Assembly (NCBI GenBank): GCA_041391505.1
Contig: JAWKNW010000003.1
Span: 248,001 to 312,000 of the forward strand
From: Rhodothermales bacterium
GTDB lineage: Bacteria > Bacteroidota > Rhodothermia > Rhodothermales > JAHQVL01
Length of the DNA stretch: 64,000 nucleotides
Direction of reading: 5' to 3'
The position numbers and the translations under genes were made by a program. Positions 8,483 to 17,617 of this stretch are shown here, piece after piece. The notes under the pieces are model-generated. The model worked only from the letters and a program-made list of their open reading frames with translations. It was not told the origin of the DNA and made no database searches. Numbering within the stretch: the first letter of the stretch is position 1; every line of letters starts with the position of its first letter.

Positions 8483-10828
8483 CTACCGCGTCTCTTCCAC
8501 CGAACCGACCACGGGCTGCTGGAGGCTCTCGCGGATAAAATCCGTCATCATCGTATGCAGATGGAGCCGGGTTTTACCGCCGAAGATGCCATGGTTGCGG
8601 CCGGGATACATCATAAACTCGAACTGTTTGTTCGCGGCCTGCAGCGCGTCGGCCATCTGGGCCGCGTTCTGGAAGTGGACGTTGTCGTCGAAGTCGCCGT
8701 GCACGAGCAGGAGCCGCTGATGCGGCTCGAGCCGGCTCGCGTAGTTGACCGGGGCGCCAACCACATACCCGTCGCGATTGTTCGCGGGGGTCGACATAAA
8801 TCGTTCGGTGTAGATCGTGTCGTAGAGCCGCCAGTCGGTCACCGGCGCCACCGCCGCTCCGAAGCTGAACACCTGCGGACCGTTGCCGGCGAGCATCGAC
8901 ATGAGGGTCATGTAGCCGCCGTAGCTCCAGCCCCAGATGCCGATCCGGTTTTCGTCGATGTACGGCAGGCTGCCGAGCGACCTGGCCGCCGCGATCTGGT
9001 CGGCGGATTCGAGCAGGCCGAGCTGCCGGTAGGTGCCGCTCTTGAACGCCTTGCCGCGCCCCCCCGTCCCCCGGTTGTCGACGCTGACGACGATCATATT
9101 GAGTTCATCGGCCAGGTAGGTGTGCCAGAGGTACCGGGAGCCGCCCCAGCTGTCGACCACCGTCTGCGAACCCGGACCGCCGTAGACGTACATCAGCATC
9201 GGATAGTCGGCGTTCGGGTCGAATTTCGACGGCTTGATCATGTAGGCGTTGAGCGGCATGCCGTCGGCGCCGGGCACCGTCATGAACTCCGGCGCCGGCA
9301 GGTCGTAGGCGGCCAGCCGGTCGATCAACGCCTGATTGCCCTCCAGGACGCGCACCAGTTCGCCGTCGATCGTGTGCAGCGACACCACCGGCGGCGTCGT
9401 CGCGCTGGAATAGGTATCGATGAAGTACCGCCTGTCGCTCGAGAGGTTGACCGCGTGGGTGCCGGCCCGGCGCGTGATCTTGCGCGGCAGGGTCGCCGGC
9501 GTGGCGCGGTTCAGCACCTGCCGGTAATCGGTCGCGTAGAGCTGGCGTTCGAGCGGGCTCGCGAGGGTGCCGGTGAAATAGACCAGGCCGGCCGCTTCGT
9601 CGACGCCGGCCAGGCTGCTGACTTCCCAGTTGCCCTGCGTCACCGCGCCGATCCGAAGACCACCGTTCCGGTGCAGATAGATATGGCGGTAGCCGTCGCT
9701 CTCGCTGAGCCAGAGGAAATGCTCGTTGTCGTCGAGATACCACAGTTTCCGCTGCCCGACCTCGATCCACGTCGTCTCCGTTTCCGTGTAGGCGTTGCGC
9801 ACCAGCCCGTCGGCGGGGTCGCCGTAGAGCAGGTCCAGCCGGCTCTGATCCCGGTTCAGCCGGAACATCCAGACCAGATTCACGCCCCCGATCGGCGGCG
9901 TCCAGCCCATGCGGGGGATGTATTCGTGATCCTCACCGCCGGCGCGCCAGGTGTCGGTATCGAAAAAGATCGTCTCCCCCGAACGCACGTCGGCGACGCC
10001 GACGCGGACCTCGCTGTTGGCCTCGCCGGCCTTCGGGTACCGGAACTGCTCCATGCGCGGGTATTGCTCGCGCAGATCCGTCATGAAGAAATCCCGCGTG
10101 CTCGACTCGTCGAACTGGAAGAACGCGATGTGCCGGCTGTCCGGGCTCCACGAGAAGCCGTCGCGCAGCGCGAATTCCTCCTCGTAGACCCAGTCCGACG
10201 TCCCGTTGATGATCGACCCTTCCGCGCCGTCGGTCGTGAGGGCGCGTTCTTCCATCGTTTCGAGGTTCACCACGAACAGGTTGCGGTCGCGCACGAACGC
10301 CGCGTACCGGCCGTCCGGGCTGAACTTGGCGAACATCTGGAAGCCGAGGTCGCGCCGGCTGAGCGGCTTCATCGTGCGGGATTCGACATCGAAGAGGTAG
10401 TAAAATCCTTTGGTATTCGCCCGCCAGACCGGCTCGGAGTCGGTGAACAGGAGCGCCGCCTTGCCGTCCTCCGAAAAGCTGTAGCCCTCGATTGCGATGC
10501 GCCGGCCCACATCGTCGGCCAGCACGTCGTACCCGTCGATGAGGCGCTCCGAGGCCTGGGTCTCCAGGTTGAAGCTCATCAGATGGGTAATCCGCTGCGC
10601 CCGGTCGTTTTCGATGTAGGTGATGACCGGCCCCCGGGCCGCCCACTCGCCCCCCTGGAACGAGGCGCCGTCGAAGAGGCTGGAGGCATGGATGTCTTCG
10701 AGCGTAAGCCGGGGATGGCCGGCGGGCGTCTGCGCGGACGAGGGCGGCGTCGCCGCCACGACGAGGAGGAACCAGCACAACCCGGCGCACAGAACGCGGG
10801 ACACGAACGACGATGCAGGTGCGAACAT
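8483..10828 (-). CDS. S9 family peptidase, dipeptidyl peptidase IV type
   Basis: An exported serine peptidase releasing N-terminal dipeptides, 781 residues. The start at 10828 gives a signal peptide (MFAPASSFVSRVLCAGLCWFLL..., ending SSAQT); the frame is open further upstream into repeat DNA but those residues look non-coding. Residues about 40-540 form the DPPIV_N propeller with the substrate-amine motif DWVYEEEF. The C-terminal hydrolase domain has the catalytic Ser635 in GWSYGGYM, Asp714 in GDFDDNVHF and His746 in RNHGIFGG. The double-Glu motif and DDNVHF favour DPP-IV over prolyl oligopeptidase or acylaminoacyl peptidase. It is separated from pyrC by 58 bases and is divergent from alr. 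Confidence 0.93.
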   Translation of the reverse strand: MFAPASSFVSRVLCAGLCWFLLVVAATPPSSAQTPAGHPRLTLEDIHASSLFDGASFQGGEWAARGPVITYIENDRAQRITHLMSFNLETQASERLIDGYDVLADDVGRRIAIEGYSFSEDGKAALLFTDSEPVWRANTKGFYYLFDVESRTMKPLSRRDLGFQMFAKFSPDGRYAAFVRDRNLFVVNLETMEERALTTDGAEGSIINGTSDWVYEEEFALRDGFSWSPDSRHIAFFQFDESSTRDFFMTDLREQYPRMEQFRYPKAGEANSEVRVGVADVRSGETIFFDTDTWRAGGEDHEYIPRMGWTPPIGGVNLVWMFRLNRDQSRLDLLYGDPADGLVRNAYTETETTWIEVGQRKLWYLDDNEHFLWLSESDGYRHIYLHRNGGLRIGAVTQGNWEVSSLAGVDEAAGLVYFTGTLASPLERQLYATDYRQVLNRATPATLPRKITRRAGTHAVNLSSDRRYFIDTYSSATTPPVVSLHTIDGELVRVLEGNQALIDRLAAYDLPAPEFMTVPGADGMPLNAYMIKPSKFDPNADYPMLMYVYGGPGSQTVVDSWGGSRYLWHTYLADELNMIVVSVDNRGTGGRGKAFKSGTYRQLGLLESADQIAAARSLGSLPYIDENRIGIWGWSYGGYMTLMSMLAGNGPQVFSFGAAVAPVTDWRLYDTIYTERFMSTPANNRDGYVVGAPVNYASRLEPHQRLLLVHGDFDDNVHFQNAAQMADALQAANKQFEFMMYPGRNHGIFGGKTRLHLHTMMTDFIRESLQQPVVGSVEETR

Positions 10829-10942
10829 GAAGATAACAGGACCGGCCGGGTGCGAAGGGGGATCGCCGACATGGGATGAAACGTCCGGGGAAGCGGCTCC
10901 TGACGATAGGAGGTTTCCCGTTGAAAAACAATAAACGGCGTC

Positions 10943-11050
10943 GGGGGATGAGGTTCCGGGTATGGGGTTCCAGGTTTGAGGATCAAGGTTCAAGGGCTCG
11001 TTCCGTGGCGACCTTAAACCTTGAACCTCAAACCTGGAACCTCATCCCCC
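10943..11050. repeat. Long inverted repeat of the AGGTTTGAGGTTC family
   Basis: GGGGGATGAGGTTCC at 10943-10957 is the exact complement of GGAACCTCATCCCCC at 11036-11050, and an inner pair (GGTTCCAGGTTTGAGG near 10966 and CCTCAAACCTGGAACC near 11026-11041) gives an alternative fold. It lies in the divergent gap between the peptidase and alr genes, 42 bases before the alr start. Similar wording recurs at 17.0, 17.5, 19.8-19.9 and 28.15 kb. Confidence 0.85.
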
Positions 11051-11091
11051 CTCACGGATACACGCCCGGCTCCCGCGACCCACCCGCTTCG

Positions 11092-12231
11092 ATGTCCCTG
11101 ACCCCGTCCCACATCGCGCTTTCGAGCCCCACGCGGGCCGAATTGTCGCTTGACCGGCTCCGTTCCAATGTCCGCACGCTGATGCGCCTCGCGGCGCCGG
11201 CGGGCCTGCTCGCCGTCATCAAGGCCAACGCCTACGGGCACGGAGCGTACCGTGTGGCGCAGGTGCTCGAGACCGAGGGCGTCCGCGACTTCGCCGTCGC
11301 CCGGCTCGACGAGGCGTTGCGGCTCCGCAGCGAGGGGCTCGAATCGCACATCCTCGTCATCGGAGCGCCGCTGAAGGAGCACCTGCCGCTCTATCGCCGG
11401 CACCGGATCGGGATGACCGTCTCCTCCGCCGACATCGCCCACGCCGCGCAAGAGCCGGCCCCCGGGGAGCCGCCGCTGGAGGTGCACGTCAAGATCGATA
11501 CCGGCATGCGCCGGATCGGCGTCGCGCCCGAGGAGGCCGCCGGGGTGGTCCGCGCGCTCGTGGACACGCCGGGCGTGACACTCGGAAGCGTGTGGACGCA
11601 CTTCGCCTCCGCCGGCGCGGCGGACCCGAGCTTCGCGCACGAGCAAATCGCCCTTTTCGATGCCGTGCAGGCCGCCCTCGACGCGGCGTACATCCCCATC
11701 CACATTGGAAACACCAACGCCCTGCTGCGGCTGCGCGACCGGCTCTGCGGCACCGACCGCGAGCGCGTTCGGGTGGGCGGGGCGCTCTATGGCGTCTCGC
11801 ACGCCCCGGAACGCCTCGCCGAGGCCGGCCTGCTGCCCGTCATGCGCATGACCTCGCGGGTCGTGCATGTCAAGACCGTGCCGGCCGGCGCCAGCGTTTC
11901 CTACGGCCGCACCTGGTTCGCCCGGGCCCCGACCCTCATCGCCACCGTCGCCACCGGCTACGCCGACGGGTACCCGCGCGCCCTCTCCAACCGCGGACGG
12001 GCCCGCATCGGAGACATCCTCTACCCCGTCGCCGGCACCGTGTGCATGGACATGACGATGCTCGATCTCGGCCCCCCCGGCGGCCCCGGCGCGTCGGTCC
12101 GCGCCGGCGACGAGGTGGTGCTCTTCGGCCCCGAAGGCCCCAGCATCTACGAGGTGGCCGCCTGGAGCGACCGGACGCCCTACGAGATCCTGTGCGGCAT
12201 TTCGCCCCGCGTGCCGCGATTCGACCGGTGA
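11092..12231 (+). CDS. alr: Alanine racemase
   Basis: PLP enzyme interconverting L- and D-alanine for the cell wall. The start at 11092 gives 379 residues, the normal size; the frame is open further upstream only through the repeat. The PLP lysine is Lys44 in AVIKANAYGHGA. The other active-site residue, a Tyr from the partner subunit, is in VSYGRTW. KIDTGMRRIG, HIGNTNA, GYADGYPRALSN and GTVCMDMTMLD are all standard family blocks. It stands alone, upstream of a response regulator with a 131-base gap. Confidence 0.95.
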   Translation: MSLTPSHIALSSPTRAELSLDRLRSNVRTLMRLAAPAGLLAVIKANAYGHGAYRVAQVLETEGVRDFAVARLDEALRLRSEGLESHILVIGAPLKEHLPLYRRHRIGMTVSSADIAHAAQEPAPGEPPLEVHVKIDTGMRRIGVAPEEAAGVVRALVDTPGVTLGSVWTHFASAGAADPSFAHEQIALFDAVQAALDAAYIPIHIGNTNALLRLRDRLCGTDRERVRVGGALYGVSHAPERLAEAGLLPVMRMTSRVVHVKTVPAGASVSYGRTWFARAPTLIATVATGYADGYPRALSNRGRARIGDILYPVAGTVCMDMTMLDLGPPGGPGASVRAGDEVVLFGPEGPSIYEVAAWSDRTPYEILCGISPRVPRFDR

Positions 12232-12362
12232 GCCCGAAAAAAATGCGCGGTGCTGGAAAAGAAAAAACCTGTATATTGTGAAGATCCGTCCATTCCTGGC
12301 CGGTCCATCACCCTTTCCCCCGGTACCCGTTCCCACGCTATTAACCACCCGATACATACATA

Positions 12363-13070
12363 ATGATCTCTACAGACCCCTCCCAGATCAACGTCCTCGT
12401 CGTCGACGACGAGGAAGACGTTGTCGAAGTCGTCAGCCACTTCCTGGAACAGGAAGGCTACACGGTCACGACCGCGTATGATGGCGAGGAGGCCCTCCAG
12501 AAGGCAAACCCCGACATCCATCTCATCCTCCTCGATGTGATGCTGCCCGGGCTTGACGGGTTTGAAGTGTGCCGGGCCCTCCGTTCGCGCGCGGAAACCG
12601 AAACCATCCCGATCATCTTCCTGACCGCCAAGGTCGAGGAAGAGGACCAGGTTCGCGGCCTCATGATGGGCGGCGACGACTACATGACGAAGCCGGCCTC
12701 GCCGCAGGTCATCCTCGCCCACGTCAAGGCCGTGCTCCGCCGCACCGGCGTCGACGAGAGCCGGATGATCCACGTCAACGACCTCACCATCTACGAAGAC
12801 GAATACCGGGCGACCATCGACAGCAAGGACCTCGGGCTCACCCTCACGGAGTTCGAGCTGCTGCGCTACCTCGTCCGCCATCCCCGGAAGGCCTTCACGC
12901 GCCAGCAGCTGCTCGAAACCATCTGGAAAGACGCCATGATGGTCACCGAGCGCACCGTCGACGCGCACATCAAGAATCTGCGCGAGAAGCTGGGCGACTT
13001 CGCCCAGCACATCCAGACCGTTCGCGGCGTCGGCTACCGGTTCGTCGAAGACGAAGTGCCGCAGGAATAA
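12363..13070 (+). CDS. Response regulator, OmpR/PhoB type
   Basis: A 235-residue two-component DNA-binding regulator. The receiver domain (about 10-125) has the acidic pair in VVDDEED, phospho-acceptor Asp58 in LLLDVMLPG... and Lys110 in YMTKPAS. The C-terminal winged helix (about 140-230) has LTEFELLRYLVRHP and ERTVDAHIKNLREKLG. The cognate kinase begins 3 bases after the stop. A TATATTGTG stretch at 12272-12280 in the upstream gap could be part of a promoter, but I see no convincing partner element. The stimulus is unknown; a PhoB-like role is possible but not shown. Confidence 0.93.
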   Translation: MISTDPSQINVLVVDDEEDVVEVVSHFLEQEGYTVTTAYDGEEALQKANPDIHLILLDVMLPGLDGFEVCRALRSRAETETIPIIFLTAKVEEEDQVRGLMMGGDDYMTKPASPQVILAHVKAVLRRTGVDESRMIHVNDLTIYEDEYRATIDSKDLGLTLTEFELLRYLVRHPRKAFTRQQLLETIWKDAMMVTERTVDAHIKNLREKLGDFAQHIQTVRGVGYRFVEDEVPQE

Positions 13071-13073
13071 TTC

Positions 13074-14567
13074 ATGACGTGGTTACGGCGGCTTGCCTCC
13101 TGGATCGCGCTGGTTTTCAGGGAAGCGTGGTCACTCGGCTATCCTAAACGAGCCCGGACGCAAACCTGGATGTTTCTCACGTTCGCCCTGTTCGTGGGAG
13201 CCGCCGTGCTGGGCGTCGGGATGTACGCCGGCCTCGTCCTCAAAGGCCAGTTCGAAAACGCGACCAAACGCATGCTCCGCGACCAGGGCGTGCGTCTGGT
13301 CGCGGCCCTCGTCGACGCCCCCAGCGAGGCCGATGCGTGGTTCGCGATGGACCAGGCGAGCCGGCTGCTCGACATGCGCATCATCGTCATGCGCAACGAC
13401 TCGCTCCTGTTCGACGTCCGCGGCGAACCGTTCAAGCACAACATCCTCCTTCCGCCCACCCTGGAGAACGTGCCCATCCATCAGGGCCGGCTGGATTTCG
13501 AGGAATACACGGCCCCCGACGGCATGACGGTCCTTATCGGCGCCATGAAGCCGCCGGATTCGCCCTACGCGCTCCGCCTCATCGTGCCCGAACCGCCGCT
13601 CTACGCCCTCGTCAACCAGATGATGATCGCGTTGATGGGCGGCATGATGGCGACCTTTATCCTCACCCTCTTCGGCAGCTGGGTCGCCTCGCGCGAGGTG
13701 ACGAAGCCGCTGGAAGCCATCAACAAGAGCGCCAGCAGCATCAACGAGGGGAAATTCGATCAGAAGATCTATGTGGACTCCCGCGCGGCGGAGTTTCAGG
13801 ACCTGGCGAAGAACCTCAACCGGATGTCGGACCGGTTCCGCAACAAGATCGACGACCTCCAGAGCCTGGCGCGCCTGCAGGGCGAATTCATCGGCAACGT
13901 CAGCCATGAAGTCCGCAACCCGATCTTCGCCGTGAGCGGCTATCTGGAGGCGCTGTCCTCCCCCAACCTGTCGCCGGAGCAGCAGAAACGCTACGCCCAG
14001 AAAGGGCTGGCCAACCTGGAGCGGCTGAGCAACCTGTTCAACGACCTGATCGAGATCGCCCGGCTCGAGTACCGGGAGGACCTCATCAAGCCGGCGGTAT
14101 TCGACCTCCAGGAACTCGCCCTCGAGGTCGCCGAGATGCTCCGCCCGAAAGCGGAAACCAAGGAACTGGAGCTGGAGGTGGAGAACACCCCCCAGCTCGT
14201 GCTGGCGGACCGCGACCGCATCCGGCAGGTGCTCGTGAACCTGATCGAAAACGCCATCGTCTACACCGACGCCGGCCACGTCCGCTTCCGGTTCCGCCGG
14301 CGCGGGCCGAAGGTGCGCCTGGAGGTCGTCGACACGGGCCGCGGGATCCCGGAAGACCACCTGGAGCGTATTTTCGAGCGGTTCTACCGGGTCGATCCGG
14401 ACCGCTCCCGCAAAAGCGGCGGGACGGGGCTCGGGCTCAGCATCGTCAAACAGATCCTGCTGGCGCACGAGGAGCAGATCCACGTGGAGAGCACGCCCGG
14501 ACGCGGCACGCGATTCTGGTTCGACCTCCCCTACGCCGGCAAAAACTCCGAACTCGACGCCGATTGA
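13074..14567 (+). CDS. Membrane sensor histidine kinase
   Basis: A 497-residue kinase partner of the preceding regulator. Transmembrane helices lie near residues 33-57 and 180-203 and bracket a sensor region of about 120 residues. A HAMP segment follows (about 205-255), then the HisKA domain with phospho-acceptor His278 in GNVSHEVRNPIF, and the ATPase domain with NLIENAIVYT, VVDTGRGIPEDHL and GGTGLGLSIVKQIL. The short gap to the regulator indicates translational coupling. The signal sensed cannot be deduced. Confidence 0.93.
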   Translation: MTWLRRLASWIALVFREAWSLGYPKRARTQTWMFLTFALFVGAAVLGVGMYAGLVLKGQFENATKRMLRDQGVRLVAALVDAPSEADAWFAMDQASRLLDMRIIVMRNDSLLFDVRGEPFKHNILLPPTLENVPIHQGRLDFEEYTAPDGMTVLIGAMKPPDSPYALRLIVPEPPLYALVNQMMIALMGGMMATFILTLFGSWVASREVTKPLEAINKSASSINEGKFDQKIYVDSRAAEFQDLAKNLNRMSDRFRNKIDDLQSLARLQGEFIGNVSHEVRNPIFAVSGYLEALSSPNLSPEQQKRYAQKGLANLERLSNLFNDLIEIARLEYREDLIKPAVFDLQELALEVAEMLRPKAETKELELEVENTPQLVLADRDRIRQVLVNLIENAIVYTDAGHVRFRFRRRGPKVRLEVVDTGRGIPEDHLERIFERFYRVDPDRSRKSGGTGLGLSIVKQILLAHEEQIHVESTPGRGTRFWFDLPYAGKNSELDAD

Positions 14568-14888
14568 GGCGTTCGAGTGTACGCTTCTCCCCGATAGAAG
14601 CGTACGCCAGAGGAGCAGGCATTCCGAGGACGCAAGACCGCTATCGTCTTGCGCAAGAAATCAACAACGCATGCCTCGCCAAACTGCTATATTTCGGGCA
14701 AGAATGAGTCCGCGCCGCCGACTCGCGTCGCTGAGGCGCGCCGGGCTGCGGCGCGGCGCCGGGGTCCACCTTTATGCCCCGTCGGCCGCGAGCCGATACT
14801 TTTTGCGGAAAAGCGCGAACGCCTTACGGCGCACCATCGCCTGGCCGCCCACCGATCTGCCCGAGTTACCCTTTTAACTGGAGCACGC
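14568..14888. other. Gene-free stretch with two hairpins, upstream of the E1 gene
   Basis: A 321-base gap. GTACGCTTC at 14579-14587 pairs with GAAGCGTAC at 14597-14605, and CGCAAGAC at 14631-14638 pairs with GTCTTGCG at 14646-14653. Neither is followed by a T-run, though the first lies where a terminator for the kinase gene is expected. TATATTTCG at 14688-14696 is a weak candidate for a Bacteroidota-type -7 element of the E1 promoter. The open frame running from 14649 into the E1 gene has basic, Arg-rich non-protein-like composition before 14889. Confidence 0.5.
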
Positions 14889-17009
14889 ATGGCCAAGACG
14901 AAGACAGCCTCCAAGCCGACCAAGCCCGCCCTACCGTCCAACGGCGCCGATCATGCCGAGGAACGGGACGGTATGGTGTCCGTCGGGCTCGACATCACGC
15001 CGCTTCAGCCGGCCGACTTCGACCCCGCCACGCTGCTGGGCATCTATCGCACGATGCTGATGTCCCGCCGGCTCGACGAGAAGATGATCACGTTGCTCAA
15101 ACAGGGCAAGGGCTTCTTCCATATCGGATGTGCCGGCCACGAAGCCGCGCAGGCCGCCGTCGCCCTGTATTCACGGCCCGGTCGCGACTGGTTCACGACC
15201 TATTACCGGGACATGTGCATGGCGCTCTCGCTGGGGATGACGCCCCGCGAAATCCTCCTGGCGCATCTGGCCAAGGCCGCCGACCCGAACTCGGGCGGCC
15301 GGCAGATGGCCGAGCACTTCTCGTCGGTCGAACTCAACATCCTCCCTACGTCGTCGTCGGTAGGCGCGCAGTTCCTGCCGGCCCTCGGCGCGGCGATGTC
15401 CATCCAGCGATCGGACGACGACGGGTACTCCTACGTCTCCTGCGGCGAAGGCGCCACCTCGCAAGGCTCCTTCCACGAAGCGCTCAACTGGGCCGCTCGC
15501 GTCAAGGCGCCGGTGCTGTTCTTCGTCCAGGACAACAAATACGCGATTTCCGTCCCGGTCTCCGAGCAGACCGCCGGCGGCTCGCCCTATAAGCTCGGGG
15601 CCGGCTACGAGGGCCTCGTCCGTGCCAAAGTCGACGGGACGGATTTCTTCAAGACGGCCGCCGTCGCGCGCGCCGCGATCGACTACATCCGCGCCGGCAA
15701 CGGCCCCGCCCTCATCGTCGCCGACGTGGTGCGCCTCCTCCCCCACTCGTCGTCCGACAACCACATGAAGTACCGGACGCCCGAGGAACTGGAGCTCGAC
15801 CGTCAGATCGACCCGATCGCCCGGCTGGAGCTGGCGCTGATCGAGGCCGGCATGCTGGACGAGACGTCGATGGGTCGTATCCGCGATGAAGTCCGCAAAA
15901 CTGTCGACGAAGAGGCCGTCTGGGCCGACGCCCAGCCCGATCCGGAGCCGGACACGGCGACGCGCCACGTCTATTTCGAAGGCGACATCGGCATCAAATA
16001 TGAGACCTCGACGCCGTCGGGCGAGCCCATCGTGATGGTGGACGCGATCAACCACGCGCTCCACGAAGAGATGGCCTACAACGACCGCGTCATTGTCTAT
16101 GGCGAGGACGTGGCCGGCGGAAAAGGCGGCGTCTTCACGGCGACGCGCGAACTGACGGACCGGTTTGGCGCCGACCGCTGCTTCAACTCGCCCCTCGCCG
16201 AAGACTCGATCATCGGCACGGCGGTGGGCATCAGCGCCGCCGGCTACAAACCCGTCGTCGAAATCCAGTTCGCCGACTACATCTGGCCGGCCTTGCAGCA
16301 GCTTCGCAACCAGCTTTCGAGCTTCCGCTACCGGTCGAACGGCATCTGGGGCGCTCCCGTCGTGATCCGCGTCCCCTGCGGCGGCTACATCCACGGCGGC
16401 CTCTGCCACTCCCAGAACATCGAAGCCTTTTTCGGCCACATGCCCGGCTTCTACATCGCCATGCCCAGCACCGCGGCCGACGCCAAGGGACTGCTCAAGA
16501 CGGCGATCCGGATGCAGGATCCGGTCATCTTCCTGGAGCACAAAGCCCTCTACCGCGCCGCGAGCGCCCGTTCGCCGGAGCCGGCGTCTGACTACTTCGT
16601 GCCGTTCGGCAAGGCCCGCATCACGCAGGAAGGCACCGACCTGACGGTCGTCACCTACGGCATGATGGTGCACAAGGCCATGGCCGCCGCGAAGACGCTG
16701 GCGAAGGAAGGCGCGTCGATCGAGGTCATTGACATCCGCACGATCGTGCCGCTGGATTCCGAAACGATCCTCGCATCGGTGCGGAAGACCAACCGCGCCC
16801 TCGTGATCTATGAAGACCACGAGTTCGCCGGCTTCGGCGCCGAAATCAGCGCCCAGATCGCCGACAAGGCGTTTGAATACCTGGATGCGCCCGTGCGCCG
16901 GCTGGCCGGCAAGTTCACGCCCATCCCCTTCGCCGACCCGCTCGAACGCGCCGTGCTCCCGCAAGACCAGGACGTCCTGGACGCGATGCGCGACATGCTG
17001 AGTTATTGA
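14889..17009 (+). CDS. 2-oxoacid dehydrogenase E1, alpha and beta subunits fused
   Basis: Thiamine-diphosphate enzyme that decarboxylates pyruvate or branched-chain 2-oxoacids for a lipoamide-dependent complex. The 706 residues contain both usual subunits in one chain. The alpha part (about 45-350) has the TPP motif GEGATSQGSFHEALNWA (from 186) closing with QDNKYAIS (Asn216), plus a HSSSDNHMKYR loop typical of branched-chain or bacterial PDH E1. The beta part (about 375-706) has VIVYGEDVAGGKGGVF, FNSPLAEDSIIGTAVG and PCGGYIHGGLCHSQNIE. The start at 14889 has GGAG 7 bases upstream. No E2 or E3 gene is adjacent, so the complex partners lie elsewhere. Substrate (pyruvate or branched chain) is not decided. 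Confidence 0.9.
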   Translation: MAKTKTASKPTKPALPSNGADHAEERDGMVSVGLDITPLQPADFDPATLLGIYRTMLMSRRLDEKMITLLKQGKGFFHIGCAGHEAAQAAVALYSRPGRDWFTTYYRDMCMALSLGMTPREILLAHLAKAADPNSGGRQMAEHFSSVELNILPTSSSVGAQFLPALGAAMSIQRSDDDGYSYVSCGEGATSQGSFHEALNWAARVKAPVLFFVQDNKYAISVPVSEQTAGGSPYKLGAGYEGLVRAKVDGTDFFKTAAVARAAIDYIRAGNGPALIVADVVRLLPHSSSDNHMKYRTPEELELDRQIDPIARLELALIEAGMLDETSMGRIRDEVRKTVDEEAVWADAQPDPEPDTATRHVYFEGDIGIKYETSTPSGEPIVMVDAINHALHEEMAYNDRVIVYGEDVAGGKGGVFTATRELTDRFGADRCFNSPLAEDSIIGTAVGISAAGYKPVVEIQFADYIWPALQQLRNQLSSFRYRSNGIWGAPVVIRVPCGGYIHGGLCHSQNIEAFFGHMPGFYIAMPSTAADAKGLLKTAIRMQDPVIFLEHKALYRAASARSPEPASDYFVPFGKARITQEGTDLTVVTYGMMVHKAMAAAKTLAKEGASIEVIDIRTIVPLDSETILASVRKTNRALVIYEDHEFAGFGAEISAQIADKAFEYLDAPVRRLAGKFTPIPFADPLERAVLPQDQDVLDAMRDMLSY

Positions 17010-17019
17010 GGATTCAAGG

Positions 17020-17532
17020 GGTGAGGTTTGAGGTTCTAGGATGGGATCCTGGATCCTGCATCCCAAACATCGAGGACTGGTGTACACATCGCCATAGGGT
17101 TTGCCGCCGGGTGGTGTGAAACAAAACATGGCGTCGTCATCCCCGCGCACGCGGGGACCTCCTGAAGTAGGGCTGAGTCCTGAAGGAGGTTCGCCCCCTC
17201 TTTCGCGGGGGCAGGCACACTGATGCGGGGGGAGGTCCCTCCGCTACAGCGCCGGCTCTCGCCGGCACTTACGGTCGGGATGACGAGGCTAATCAGTTAA
17301 AATCACCACTCGGTGCCATTCGGATACCCTTGCTCTGCCGCGTTTTCGCTGACGGCGGACAGGCTTCAACCCTCCCTTGTAGCATGTTATTGAAGCCGTG
17401 TCTGTCATGCCCGAATTCATCGGACCGGCTTTCGATGCGTCCTGTAAGGATAGCTATCTGGAAATCTCAACAGGTTCTCCAGAGGTGAGGTTTGAGGTTC
17501 AAGGATGGGATCCCGCATCCTGCATCCCAAAC
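17020..17532. repeat. Pair of 49-bp direct repeats enclosing 415 bp of non-coding DNA
   Basis: The copies at 17020-17068 and 17484-17532 match at about 46 of 49 positions and both begin GGTGAGGTTTGAGGTTC and end GCATCCCAAAC. Between them lie a GTCATCCC/GGGATGAC hairpin (separate entry), GC-rich small inverted repeats, and an imperfect palindrome GACAGGCTTCAA...TTGAAGCC..GTCTGTC at 17358-17406. This covers most of the gene-free 17010-17617. No protein-like frame is seen inside. It may be a small non-autonomous mobile element or simply a repeat cluster. Confidence 0.8.
17135..17285. repeat. Long inverted repeat bounded by CGTCATCCC and GGGATGACG
   Basis: CGTCATCCC at 17135-17143 and GGGATGACG at 17277-17285 bound 151 bases that hold further short palindromes (CCCCGCG...CGCGGGG and CGCCGGC...GCCGGC). 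The same boundary words enclose the element at 21268-21391, so this is one family of structured intergenic repeats. Confidence 0.7.
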
Positions 17533-17617
17533 CCGGCCGCCCCATTTCTGGCACATCTCTTGTCGTCCGCTCAACGCAGTTGCACATGAAACAGCGTTTG
17601 TCGCGCACACAAGCAGT

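Noticed and set aside
8555..10879. Long plus-strand open frame (774 codons) opposite the DPP-IV gene
   Set aside because: Shadow of a GC-rich gene: composition is rich in His, Arg and Val with no motifs, while the opposite strand has a full peptidase.
12272..12280. TATATTGTG as a promoter -7 element for the response regulator
   Set aside because: No matching upstream element at proper distance; left as a remark only.
14649..14888. N-terminal extension of E1
   Set aside because: The added 80 residues are Arg-rich and unlike the family, and a GGAG site precedes the ATG at 14889.
15171..17150. 659-codon minus-strand frame opposite the E1 gene
   Set aside because: Antisense shadow; no domain pattern, and the E1 protein on the plus strand is fully conserved.
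17141..17156. CCCCGCGCACGCGGGG resembling a type I-E CRISPR repeat
   Set aside because: Single copy inside a larger intergenic hairpin; no array.
17398..17589. Short plus-strand frame in the 17 kb gap
   Set aside because: It runs through a direct repeat and has no protein-like features or start signal.
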